From assembly GCA_963669155.1 (NCBI GenBank), contig OZ022583.1:1952025-2016024 (forward strand): DNA of 64,000 nt, given 5' to 3'. Source of the stretch: Arbacia lixula (taxonomy: Eukaryota > Echinodermata > Echinoidea > Arbacioida > Arbaciidae). The translations under genes and the position numbers were made by a program. Within the stretch, counting starts at the first letter, position 1; the number at the start of each line of letters is the position of its first letter. Under the pieces are notes generated by a model. It did no database searches and was not told the origin of the DNA. It saw nothing but the letters and a program-made list of their open reading frames with translations. Below, in pieces: positions 55,606 through 62,190 of the stretch.

Positions 55606-58600
55606 TGTGAGAGAGTGTGTGCGTATAATCTTCATGGACTAGTGTTTGCACATTTGGCCTGCGCTGACCTCGCGTCCTATTCATTGACATACCGTTCCGT
55701 CTGATTTTCTAATTTCTGGTGTTTTTGTTTGTTTTTTGTTCATGTTGTCCTTGCAGACGGCGACTACTGTTTCCGGAGTTTTAGGAGGTCCTCTGCTTGG
55801 CCTCTTCTGCTCGGGCATGCTCTTCCCGTGGGTCAACTCGAAGGTACCGTTTCACCTACTATAACCCGTGATCTAACCACTTTTTACAACCTATATCTCA
55901 GATTGAGCTAAGGGTTTTTTTTTCTTCTTGCATCGCTGTCGCAATGTGATTTCAAGAAAACAAAATCCCACGAAAAGAGACCAACATTTCTTTAAAGCCG
56001 TGGACTATGACAAATACGCTGTGAACATACCTACTGATTTTGCATAGAGGCCGTGCTATAGAAAATTTTAGAAAAAAAAATCGGGTAAAAACGTTTGGCG
56101 GTTTCTTGGCTGCTGTTGGCGGCGTTTATGAGGTGACATGTGCTAACAAATACACAAATCGATTTTAATCATAACCATATAAGCACATGATCGTTTGTGA
56201 TTACTGCATACCTGAGGTATTGGAAACCTAAAGTCTCACGTTATCTTATTCCACAAATATCATACTCCAGGGTGCATTCGTGGGCACCCTCCTGGGACTT
56301 ACGTACTCTTTCTGGCTTGGTATCGGGGCTCAGCTGCACCCCAACCCACCCGACGACCCCCCGCTGACCATCGCAAACTGTCCTATTGAAAACACGACTT
56401 CCCTGATCGGCTATACGGAAGTGGGTGTTACCATGTTTACCGTAGACGTGACAGGTGGAATGGTTGAAGACTTCACGACTAAAGGACCGGGAGGAGGGGG
56501 AAGGTAAGAATAACGCAAGTGAGTAATGGTGATTGGTAACATGGGAGATCGATGACAAAAATCATGAAAATGATAATGATCATAATGATATTGTTGTTGG
56601 CTCCGATGATGACGATGATGTCATTGCTGATATGTATGTCTAGGAGAACTTATAATGATTATAAGAATGAGAAGGAGGAGGGGAAGAGGGAGAGGGAGGA
56701 GTGGAAGAGGGAGAGAGAGTAGGGAAAGAGGGAGAGAGATGAGGGGAAGAAGGAGAGAGGGGTAGGACAATTTTGGGAACCACGCTACTGTGGAATAATT
56801 GGTATGTCACGAGCTATAGGTTCTGATACTGATGATAACGATGACCACAATGATGGTTATGATGATGACTATGTTGAGAGTAAACGATGATAATCTTGAT
56901 TATGTAAGTGATACAAGGAGGGGGGGGGGGGTAAATGAGGAAGATGAAAATGATGATGTGATGAACTTAATGCTAATGAAGTTTATGATGGTGGTGATGA
57001 TGATGGGGAAGACGATGACGTTCATGATGACGATCTCATTATCATTGAATGCAGTCGCCATGGTCGCATACTTTTGTATTATTTTACATACTACACACGT
57101 TTTCTAGTTGATACACGTATTGACGCTAGAATTCAACGTCCACAGCGACTGTAAATTCGTGCAATTCCAAAGAGCAACACAAAGTACTTTCATGACTTTC
57201 GTTCAATTTTTAGCAGGGAAAAATTCATCCTTGTCACCAATCAAAGCCGATAAAGTACTTCGAAATAATAATAAGTGCCCATATAGTTCTCTGTAGGATG
57301 TCGACTCGTTTATAGTCCATTAATATGACTGCATCCATGTTCGCTGTACAACAGGTCATCTATTGTTGAGTTCTACAAACTGTCATACGTCTGGTATGGT
57401 CTCACATCCTGGCTCGTCACCACGATATCAGCAAACATCACCAGCCTACTCACAGGTAATATCACATTAACTGTTTATGCGCCACGTGTGTCTTTTCACT
57501 TTTCACCATTAAAGGGCCCCTGTCATCAAAATGTATGTTGAGTTCTGTTGATGCAACTTAATATTTATACAACAAAATCACCAACTGTTCAATGGAAATA
57601 TGTTTCATATATTTAAAAAAAATCTTTATTTTTTCTCAGCACTGATAAGCCCCGCCTCCAAAATTTCCTCCAACTCAAGATTCTCACACACAAATGGTTA
57701 ACGGGGTAATTCACAACAATACAGAGCCGTTCTTAATAAAAGCATAGAAATAAGAGAAATAGATTGGCAGATATTTGAATAAATTTGGACGAGAATATCA
57801 AAGTTTTTTGAAAATGGTAAAAACAAAAGCAGTGAACAAGGCTGTGATTGGTTGAACATGCCTCTCTGTTATTTGTGTGCACTAAAAAAAAGATTAATTG
57901 TTTTCCCTATCAAAAAACGATAACATGGTCATTCATGCTATCTATCTTTGCACAAAAATATGTGTCTTTGATATATATTGGACTTAGAGGAGATTATAAA
58001 AAGAAATATGTTAATGTGAAATTTGTTGCATAAACTTACAAGTACGCATCATGATTCAATATGGATATCAATTTGTACTCACCCCTCCCTTCCTCTCCCC
58101 CCTCTCTCCTTCTTCTCTTCACGTAAATTTTAAGGTTGCCAAGATCCGAAGAAATTGGATCCCCACGTGATAGTTTCAGCAGCCGACACATTCTTCTTTT
58201 GGCTACCCGAAAGATGGGCGGGGCCGTTACGGTGCAGAGTGGGAGAAGACTACGAACCAGACAAGGTAATGATGTTTAACTCTTCGTCTGCCACATGTTC
58301 CTTTTAATAAAATTAATACACGCAAATTCCATAGAACAGCAGTTTCTCTGGTAAAGAAAGGGTTAAGGGGGCTATATAGATAGAGGTAGTGAGACGTAGG
58401 AGAGATGGAGAAAGAGGGGGGTGGGGATGGGGAGGGGGAATATACGTAATTAAGATGTAATGTGTGTGTGTGTGTTTGAGGGGGGGGGGGGGAGGGGGTA
58501 GAAAAAAAATGCAATTACATGTATTATGACCGCTCTTTGATAGGATAAGCCCCGCTCATACAATCATAATAACATGGTGCAATTTGTAGTGATAATGATA

Positions 58601-60088
58601 TACGTGACAGGACCTGCCAGATATAACATGAAACGAGTGGGTACAAATGTTTTTCCAAATTGATTTTATTTGTGATCCACTGCTTTATCTATCTCAGCTA
58701 ATGTTATATTATGCAACGTGTGTATATTGGTGCACTACTTTACTTCAATTGTGATCATGATTAGCTTTTATCAGTTCTCTATCACGCGTGATTCATTCTT
58801 TTGTTATGTCTCCTTACACGTAAATAATACAGAAAATGGATGTATTTATCATTTCGAGATTATTCATTATGATAATTATGATTATGATTTTTCAAATATA
58901 TGAGAGACTGAATCAAACTTTTTCTATTGTTTGAGGAAGTTATTTTCGTGCAATACCCCTTTTATAACGTCGCAATGTTGTCATACATGAATGAGTTAAA
59001 CAGAACGTAAACAGTACGTCATAAGAAATCAAAACAGGAAACGAGGTTAGGAGTGTTTTTCCTCATTGATGGTTTCTGATGCACAATGAAATCTCTTTGT
59101 CGATTAGGCGAGTGAACCGGTGCACTATTTTGTTTAATTGTCATCATGATTTTATTTTGACGGCTTTCTGTCACGCGTGATTCATTCTTTAGGTGCGAGG
59201 GGCCATGACAAAAATACAGAAACTGAATGTGCTTAGTATTTCAAGATTAGTTACGATTGGTTGGAAATGATAAACAGGAAACGAGGTTAGTAGTGTTTTT
59301 CCTCATTGATGGTTTTTGATGCAAATTAAATCTCTTTTCCAATTAGGCGAGCCGTGTGAACCGGTGCACTATGCTGTTTAATTGTCATCATGATTTTATT
59401 TTGACGGCTTTCTGTCACGCGTGATTCATACTTTACGTGCGAGGAGCCATGATAAAAATACAGAAACTGAATGTGTTTAGTATTTCAAGATTAATTACGA
59501 TTGGTTGGAAATGATATACTTCATCAAAATCTTTCTATGCTTTGTGAAAACAATATACTAACAATACCGCTTCATATGATCTGAATTTAATCATATATGA
59601 ATTATGTATAAATACATCACGTATCATATGAAAGGGGAGAGAATGACCTTTCTATATATGTAAACATTATTATATATATTGAAATAGTAACGAGCGAATA
59701 GGCCGATGAAAAGCCATAGAGTCATTCATTTTGAGACGCACTGTACCAATGGGAGAACGCATGCAGGTATATGGTTAGAGAAAAAGAAACATGTGAGCGA
59801 AATAATTATTGTATTTTTTAAATACAATTTTTTAAATACAATATTTTTTAAATACAATTGCCACTCGACAAGCATAGCAAGAATGATTTAAAAACTAGTA
59901 ATACTTTCTAAATTCTGTTCTGCTGTTGTTACACGGAATATGGAATTTTGATATTTCTTTCTTTTATTCAGGAGTGTGGATACAATCTAAGCCCAGGTAG
60001 AGAAACCATGACAACGGAAGAGAACAGACACGACGAGGAAGAGTCCATGAAACTGGCGCAATTTCCGACGACCCGTGAAGAAATCTAA
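32686..60088 (+). CDS. SLC5A8-like: SLC5A8/SLC5A12-like sodium-coupled monocarboxylate transporter, 15 exons
   Basis: Joined exons give 1,905 nt, that is 634 codons plus TAA, with all intron phases matching; human SLC5A8 is about 610 residues. SLC5 members are plasma-membrane sodium:solute symporters with about 13 membrane helices (LeuT fold). The A8/A12 branch carries lactate, pyruvate, short-chain fatty acids and nicotinate with sodium. Diagnostic stretches: ALSLIATYISAITFIGTPSE (exon 1), VLYAPSLALN (exon 3), GGMKAVLWTDVCQI (exon 5), FGVGQTMVQRYLTC (exon 6), MMPYFIMDLFGSMPGLPGL (exon 8), SSGLNGLSAVAGEDIVK (exon 9). Sequons NTT and NIT occur late. Exact substrate cannot be assigned. The C terminus ends in EEI. 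Confidence 0.92.
33080..33860 (+). repeat. Pyrimidine-rich tract in SLC5 intron 1
   Basis: Long CT-rich region with imperfect 'cctcctgctcctg' and 'ttcttctgctcctgtacctt' repeats on the plus strand. Leu/Ser/Pro-rich open frames across it are compositional artefacts. Confidence 0.85.
33861..35040. other. SLC5 intron 1, no gene recognised
   Basis: Mostly AT-rich unique-looking sequence with a 15-G run at 34,046-34,060. No exon or transposon signature seen. Confidence 0.4.
35041..36408. mobile_element. Long palindromic (foldback) element in SLC5 intron 1
   Basis: The segment 35,403-35,871 matches the reverse complement of 35,907-36,408: 'cactgacctctcg'-type outer part, 'ttggaggtcgaaattta', 'cttcagatgatc', 'ggatttgaacatgg' all recur inverted. 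The tip has 24 perfect bases (35,848-35,871 with 35,907-35,930). To its left are two direct copies of about 170 bp (from 35,041 and 35,202) that share 'ggatcctgacccttcta' with the arms. No ORF. Confidence 0.85.
36512..36825. mobile_element. Degraded palindromic MITE, relative of the one at 55,335
   Basis: Left end 'gggtgtttcatcaaattgttt...cgcacgattggttacctgctcttctgctaaatcagat' and right end 'ggtgaccagtcgtgcgtaaagtcgttcgta' are inverted relatives and share words with the intact copy in intron 10. The right terminus is eroded. Confidence 0.55.
36826..38706. other. SLC5 intron 1, rest
   Basis: No coding region recognised. At 38,353 a 'caggggcggattcaggattt' stretch followed by 17 G (38,380-38,396) looks like one end of another hAT-like repeat; the other end was not found. 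Confidence 0.4.
38707..38772 (+). CDS. SLC5A8-like: SLC5 exon 2
   Basis: 66 nt, phase 0 both ends, acceptor TTTTGCAG, donor GTGAGT. Encodes YLGLRFNRPCRLLGTCIVCL; human SLC5A8 has YLELRFNKCVRLCGT here. It lies inside a longer open frame that is otherwise non-coding. Confidence 0.9.
39143..39194 (+). CDS. SLC5A8-like: SLC5 exon 3
   Basis: 52 nt, acceptor TTTATTCAG, donor GTGAGT, phase 1 out. Encodes FAYLGIVLYAPSLALNS, matching the conserved 'G-V-YAPALALN' helix. Confidence 0.93.
39376..39635. repeat. (AGT)n trinucleotide microsatellite, about 260 bp
   Basis: Near-continuous AGT/GTA repeat with interruptions at about 39,474-39,490, 39,526-39,531 and 39,555-39,562, inside SLC5 intron 3. Poly-Val, poly-Tyr and poly-Thr frames over it are artefacts. 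Confidence 0.95.
39743..39810 (+). CDS. SLC5A8-like: SLC5 exon 4
   Basis: 68 nt, phase 1 in, phase 0 out at GTAAGC. Encodes TGLNLWASVVTIGTVCTLYT, the helix before the GG(M/L)KAV loop. Confidence 0.93.
40860..42700. repeat. Complex degenerate tandem repeats in SLC5 intron 4
   Basis: From 40,860 to about 41,500 a roughly 90-bp motif recurs (gaaaacatt-aaagaacaattaaataat-ccttttgttac). A second module, 'gcacgtgatgtgg-tgca--ttt-a-gagggtggatagagagaca' plus an AGACAGAC-rich tail, appears at about 41,640, 42,330 and 42,600. A 15-bp hairpin with a 7-nt loop sits at 41,844-41,880. Confidence 0.75.
42786..42940 (+). CDS. SLC5A8-like: SLC5 exon 5
   Basis: 155 nt, acceptor CTCCCAG, phase 2 out at GTAAGT. 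Encodes GGMKAVLWTDVCQITIMMIG, the family-defining loop and helix, then VIIQGSIRVGG. Confidence 0.96.
43501..43641 (+). CDS. SLC5A8-like: SLC5 exon 6
   Basis: 141 nt, acceptor TTCCACAG, phase 2 out at GTAAGT. Encodes HTVWGVVIGGIFTWLSVFGV and QTMVQRYLTCGSIKTAR, the very conserved 'Q-QVQRY' segment. Confidence 0.96.
43660..43960 (+). repeat. Pyrimidine-rich low-complexity tract in SLC5 intron 6
   Basis: (TCTG)n at about 43,725-43,750, then a CCCCTT-rich stretch to 43,947. No coding support. Confidence 0.85.
44188..44317 (+). CDS. SLC5A8-like: SLC5 exon 7
   Basis: 130 nt, acceptor CTCCAACAG, phase 0 out at GTACGT. Encodes ALWIAAFGMVVVLVTPHVVG then MYANYAGCDPKMRG (human LYSRYHDCDP). Confidence 0.95.
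44688..44776 (+). CDS. SLC5A8-like: SLC5 exon 8
   Basis: 89 nt, acceptor GTCTTAG, phase 2 out at GTGAGT. Encodes MMPYFIMDLFGSMPGLPGLL and SAVFSAALS; the Ser at the junction belongs to the conserved Na2-site helix 'S-(G/A)-LST-SS'. Confidence 0.95.
46164..49946 (-). CDS. LINE ORF2: endonuclease-reverse transcriptase, 1,260 residues, intact
   Basis: Full-length ORF2 of a non-LTR retrotransposon, which nicks target DNA and copies the element RNA there. N-terminal AP-endonuclease domain: ISLNVKGL, catalytic Glu45 in LQETYS, GGDFN, and Asp241-His242 in APDHS. RT domain: YRPISLLNVDDK, AIDFEKAFDSV, GVRQGDPLSPYLFIL and YADD at 712-715 with both catalytic Asp. Near the end a Cys/His cluster (CSFCHKEEETYKHIFYTC) matches the zf-RVT type. 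Length and order fit the L1/Tx1 group (about 1,250-1,300 residues). No stop or frameshift. Confidence 0.95.
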   Translation of the reverse strand: MAQNVRDFKCNCISLNVKGLREKGKRHRIFAWGKEKGADILFLQETYSTQDVENEWSLEWNGQCIYSHGTPHSKGVLILVNPSLDLELKNAISDLDGRYVLIDCVLESSRVILCSVYFPVRGKGREQIQVLKELEEELRQLNKDSLPVIMGGDFNMIQNEELDYVGSNKPVGQNRFNLEMENFMYTWNLIDIWRNKNPTKKQYTYRQKLPFMQSRLDYWIISEDLVDLVVKCEIMHSIAPDHSAIELRLFDKRETQIKNKGSYWKFNNSLCNDAAYVQQMKEEILNLKGDLQVEIQDKRVLWDFLKLKIRQFTQRFSKKLAQNRKEQRRKLEQEIEDLEKSLVDQPNQETCKILEEKKRELQISYDYVNEGVKIRSRASWYEGGEKDVRFFTQLMQSNKRKSTIKKIVNEEGEIIHNEADIIIEIKHFYSKLYAKSEVIHYLDNPFFLSDLPTLSLESRKLCEGLISERECIQVLEKMKLNKSPGNDGLTVEFYQTFWPVIGQLVVEAFNEAYQYGELSASQKQAMIILIAKEDKDLLQIKHYRPISLLNVDDKILSKVLSLRVTQVLDEIILEDQMGFMKGRNTGEAIRIIDDMIFHTSHFDLPGYLVAIDFEKAFDSVAHSFIQEVLLSFGFGPSFRKWVDTIYNNALSCVFNGGKSTGYFKVEKGVRQGDPLSPYLFILCIEVLAHNIRNDKDILGLPVGSNEVKQVLYADDITLSVQDIESIRRLVVVFEGFKAVSGLKINKDKTKLLQLGSSQDEDGEYGGVFGQKVGVLKILGVYFTLDPDVKENKNYKEILSKIKKILTWWKQRDLTLQGKIQLLKTFIYSKLIYIASLTPVPNWVYDELESIVWDFIWRGKPKINKSVLTLGYEQGGLKLMHFPSLIDAQRVMWVKRLCYGKQEMKWKQYFEECTKQIGGKFIFCCNYLVDLLDLSIPLFYANLLEVWAKTKEFRGNYNQVRKEVLLNNKMIRIEGKSIYNENLQLKNFFRVEHIIDRSGELYSAAYLYSKGLVYSEVLIIRRIYEVLPLVWKRKIENTEPGTDTCDEMTFIRNSCKFSLDTNTSKQVYNDFVEKIRDKSSLKEKMRNVHTREFSDTDIKSVFSRPRKSTLNCILRDFQFRLLHGILYTNYHLCKFNITDDNLCSFCHKEEETYKHIFYTCEFAGMIWERCSNLLDYINLKNLSWEEIHFGIDLPDKGRGQLVNHVLILVKRLIFLGRGKNTQITEQSVKSQIEQDRLDEKRIAVLHNTLSVHLKKWENLLW
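49947..52752 (-). repeat. ORF1-ORF2 spacer made of repeated modules
   Basis: Module A (plus-strand 'tctgtgaaatccgtccaccgaggacga' with 'aggaccccaggtggaacc') appears near 50,405, 50,820 and 51,220. Module B ('agccctggctgagtt-aatgaagtctatcattgg ... agcatgttctcaagata') appears at about 50,570-50,745, 51,500-51,690 and 51,880-52,050. A-rich runs lie at 51,395-51,428, 51,780-51,797 and 51,832-51,842. Short frames here are formed by these repeats; no gene is supported. Confidence 0.85.
52753..53682 (-). CDS. LINE ORF1: RNA-binding coiled-coil/RRM protein, 309 residues
   Basis: L1-type ORF1 proteins coat element RNA and act as nucleic-acid chaperones. I start at the ATG at 53,682 (MASQTGVKRPRQ); the frame is open 26 codons further upstream. 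Order: basic Ser/Pro-rich N terminus, heptad-rich coiled coil (about residues 45-140, LKDNIRDLELKIATEVRAI), an RRM-like part starting ENLVFMGVPEVENEDLES, then a C-terminal domain with IYITEDLPRRVRRERQAQL. Intact, no stops. Confidence 0.88.
   Translation of the reverse strand: MASQTGVKRPRQRSSTKGATSPVYSTPESPTLLPSIQRLLESQTEQINGKLKDNIRDLELKIATEVRAIDKKLEDLTKAVSYNADTLDKLQREVIPDIKNTIKEDRKGFQEELDRVSAYIGRENLVFMGVPEVENEDLESALAELFMEKLKIPREHVEQIEYQRVHRLPTSTKPLPIKARFFRFKHREMVLRNAKHLKGSSIYITEDLPRRVRRERQAQLPALKAARAAGKLAHFSRSEPWKLFVDRVFLPITDQEKFVEKWGRRTGAIQLRIEPARNRRPDSSEDIHQQQARVDLEGGMEIDATTRGI
53784..54271. other. SLC5 intron 8, right remainder
   Basis: AT-rich, with several short 'gatcgt/acgatc' type repeats near 53,820-53,910. 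Nothing coding seen before the exon 9 acceptor. Confidence 0.4.
54272..54384 (+). CDS. SLC5A8-like: SLC5 exon 9
   Basis: 113 nt, acceptor TTTCCCTAG, phase 1 out at GTGAGT. Encodes TLSSGLNGLSAVAGEDIVKG, the conserved 'TLSS--NALAAV--ED' helix with the sodium-binding Ser/Thr residues. Confidence 0.95.
54956..55023 (+). CDS. SLC5A8-like: SLC5 exon 10
   Basis: 68 nt, acceptor TTATTTCAG, phase 0 out at GTAATT. Encodes IFFGALVMCLAIMASQLGDV then VQ, a membrane helix (human 'GALCIGMAALASLMG'). Confidence 0.93.
55335..55512. mobile_element. Palindromic MITE in SLC5 intron 10
   Basis: About 178 bp that fold on themselves: left 'gggtgtttcaccaagctcttcgtaagt...gaacgactggttatcccttcttg', right the reverse complement with few changes ('caagaagggatcaccagtcgttcgtaa...cagcttggtgaaacaccccc'). 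Flanking CAG/AG could be a short target duplication. Elements of this look are common in echinoderm genomes, from memory. Confidence 0.85.
55577..55621. repeat. (GT)n microsatellite
   Basis: Simple GTGTGT run in SLC5 intron 10 with a short GCGC interruption near its end. Confidence 0.95.
55757..55843 (+). CDS. SLC5A8-like: SLC5 exon 11
   Basis: 87 nt, acceptor CCTTGCAG, phase 0 both ends, donor GTACCG. Encodes SGVLGGPLLGLFCSGMLFPW then VNSK (human 'GMVGGPLMGLFALGILVPFANS'). Confidence 0.95.
56271..56503 (+). CDS. SLC5A8-like: SLC5 exon 12
   Basis: 233 nt, acceptor ACTCCAG, phase 2 out at GTAAGA. Encodes GAFVGTLLGLTYSFWLGIGA, then an extracellular loop with sequon ENTTS and a Gly-rich end (KGPGGGGR). 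The loop is the most variable part in the family. Confidence 0.93.
56620..57050. repeat. Purine-rich and GAT-rich low-complexity sequence in SLC5 intron 12
   Basis: GAGGGAGAGGGAGGAG-type purine run near 56,668-56,765, an 11-12-base G run near 56,920, and ATGATGATG-rich stretches to about 57,045. No coding support. Confidence 0.85.
57355..57455 (+). CDS. SLC5A8-like: SLC5 exon 13
   Basis: 101 nt, acceptor TACAACAG, phase 1 out at GTAATA. Encodes SSIVEFYKLSYVWYGLTSWL and ISANITSLLT: the last membrane helix region ('WYSLSYLYFSTVGTLVT' in human). Confidence 0.92.
58135..58265 (+). CDS. SLC5A8-like: SLC5 exon 14
   Basis: 131 nt after a long pyrimidine tract and AAG acceptor, phase 0 out at GTAATG. 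Encodes CQDPKKLDPHVIVSAADTFF and LPERWAGPLRCRVGEDYEPD, the cytoplasmic tail start (human 'QNLDPRYI'). Confidence 0.92.
58720..59520. repeat. Three tandem copies in SLC5 intron 14
   Basis: 'ggtgcacta' followed by 'atcatgatt', the 10-bp palindrome TCACGCGTGA and 'ttcat-cttta' begins at 58,729, 59,119 and 59,363. The second and third copies are close (about 244 bp apart); the first is diverged and carries extra sequence. Confidence 0.8.
59972..60088 (+). CDS. SLC5A8-like: SLC5 exon 15 (terminal, stop codon)
   Basis: 117 nt including TAA at 60,086-60,088, acceptor TTTTATTCAG. Encodes ECGYNLSPGRETMTTEENRH and ends TTREEI. The Glu at -2 and Ile at the end fit a class III-like PDZ ligand; function is inference. 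Confidence 0.9.
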   Translation, partial: ECGYNLSPGRETMTTEENRHDEEESMKLAQFPTTREEI

Positions 60089-60236
60089 GCAGCCGTATTT
60101 CCTTCCCACCATGCACTGTCTGATGTTCTCACCGTATGGAGCATACGTTATGTCGTGTAAATCGTAAAAGCTCTTAAAGACATGGTGTTAAGCGCGGTAT
60201 TAGCGCGTATCCTCCTCCTCCTCCTCCTCCTCCTCC

Positions 60237-60271
<35 letters not shown>

Positions 60272-60720
60272 CTCCTTCTCCTCCTCCTCCTCCTCATCAT
60301 CATCGTCATCATCATCATTACCATCGTCATCATTACATGTGAAAGTAATGAAAGTGAAAGTCAAATTGAGAGTCTGTAGCTGTATATGAATTGTGTACAT
60401 TCGGTGCTTATCTACTAAGTGCTGCAGGGTACAGAGAAATAAGTCATTTAAAGTAGGTTTGTAATTGGTATAGGCCTAAGAATACAAACCTATGTAATGC
60501 AAGGTGTTCGTTACGAACGCCACGATTGGCCATATAGCGGATCGCAGAATATTCTCAGAAATGTTGCGTTTGTTATGGTACGTACGGTATGTTCTTTTCA
60601 GTTTTGATGATGATTCGTTAAATGGACTAGGAATTCATTTTAACGCGCCATTAAGACGTTATTAAAGAAACGAATGTACCGAGGTCTAATTTCAATTCTT
60701 AATTATATTATGAATAAATA
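60089..60720 (+). other. SLC5 3' UTR and candidate poly(A) signals
   Basis: Holds a (TCC)n/(CTC)n run at about 60,209-60,293 passing into ATC repeats to about 60,335. Candidate polyadenylation signals are ATTAAA at 60,661 and AATAAA at 60,713-60,718. The transcript end is not proved. Confidence 0.5.
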
Positions 60721-61419
60721 TCAATATCGTACATTTGGCGGAATATGGCTTTAATGAAGAGAGTATAAGAATATGTTTACGGGTTATACAGTTTTGTTTG
60801 TTTTTATGCCTATTTTCATGTTTATACCTTTTTACTTCCTTCATTAATTTACTTGAATTTGATGGGGTCTTAGTTTGTTCACTTTTCATTTGTTTTATGA
60901 ATAATATTTTTTTCATTAATAAACAACTTGTTATATTTTCTGATATTCCTGAGGAATGACTTTAGCTATGTTAATCGTTTTCGTATTTGGGGGTATATAG
61001 TTTCATTGGTCAGCTTATTAGTTTTATTATACATAAAATGGTATTATCAGGTTGTAATTCAATGCACAATAAGTTGTAACTGCCTTCACCTACTTAGAGA
61101 TCTCTCCATTCACTCCCGCATTTCATACAAAATATTGTTTTAGCCATATGAGTGTTTTTTACGATTTCGCACCGTCTTATATGGTTGGGTTGTTAAGACT
61201 GTACACACCACTAGGAAATATTTGTTCTAATAAGAACAAATTTATTTGTTATTACACCAGTTCTGACGAGGTCATATATTATGCTAGAAGTGAATGTAAC
61301 TTCGCTTACATTTCTTCATTGGTAATAAGTTTTCATATCATTTAATCCTGTGACAATTTGGAAATCTCACCGAGTATGTCACATGGCGAAATACTTCGGG
61401 ACTCTGTAAAATAATATGT

Positions 61420-61486
61420 TTGATACACGCTCTCTCATAAACAAATTATCTGTAAGATAATTTGTTTATGAGAGAGCGTGTATCAA
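61420..61486. repeat. 67-bp palindrome: 32-bp perfect arms, 3-nt loop
   Basis: Arms 61,420-61,451 and 61,455-61,486 are exact reverse complements (TTGATACACGCTCTCTCATA ...), with loop GTA. It lies between the convergent SLC5 genes. It is too perfect for a typical animal miRNA precursor. Confidence 0.97.
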
Positions 61487-61973
61487 TATGAATGTTAATG
61501 GATAGCCTTGCTTAAGAAAAAAATAGAAAAGGTTAGAAATCACAATGATAGTGAGATCATATCATTTCAAATGATGCTTGACAACACTTCCTTGATTTCA
61601 TAGACCATAAAGTCATACAAATTTGAGTGGCTTTTTCAGCATTGTTCTTTTTTTTCATTTGTATAATCATTGAGTAGCCTCTTTCAACGTCACGATGCTC
61701 AAGCTTGATATACACCTGTATAGTACACGTGTGTGATATTTTGGGTTTTAATAAGCATCATAATCATGACAAATGCAATATGTAATAATAAGTTGCTCAT
61801 CCATGATCATTTACACAATTCGTCAACATTTGTGATGTTTCAATACGTTATTTCATAAACATTCATTGTCATTTATGCAATCACGAGTTCAACTTAACTT
61901 TACCCTGATGTACATGGTCGTGATCAATAAACATTCGTGTGTTGAATATGGACTTCCGGCGTGCTATCTCTGT

Positions 61974-62190
61974 GCCCGTTTACACTTGCAGAGTTGGCGT
62001 GATCTAGCGCGCGCTAGATTGCGCCAACGCTCGTGGACCACCCCCTTGGGGTGCTCCAAAGACACGCCGTTTTGGCTCGCTGTGGTCCGCCGCTGGGCGG
62101 ACCGAAAATAGGCCCGTACGGTTTACACTACATAGATGGCACGATATAGAGCGCGCTAGATCGCGTCATCTCTGCAAGTGTAAACGGGCT
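61974..62190. mobile_element. Small MITE with TIRs that contain their own palindromes
   Basis: Left 'gcccgtttacacttgcagag' and right 'ctctgcaagtgtaaacgggc' are exact inverted copies. Just inside, each arm holds a GATCTAGCGCGC(GC)TAGAT-like self-complementary core. About 217 bp, no ORF. Confidence 0.85.

Noticed and set aside
60148-60400. Arg-, Leu- and Glu-rich frames after the SLC5 stop
   Set aside because: They are the TCC/ATC repeat of the 3' UTR read in different frames.
61420-61486. miRNA precursor
   Set aside because: The hairpin is perfectly paired with a 3-nt loop, unlike animal pre-miRNAs, which have mismatches and larger loops.
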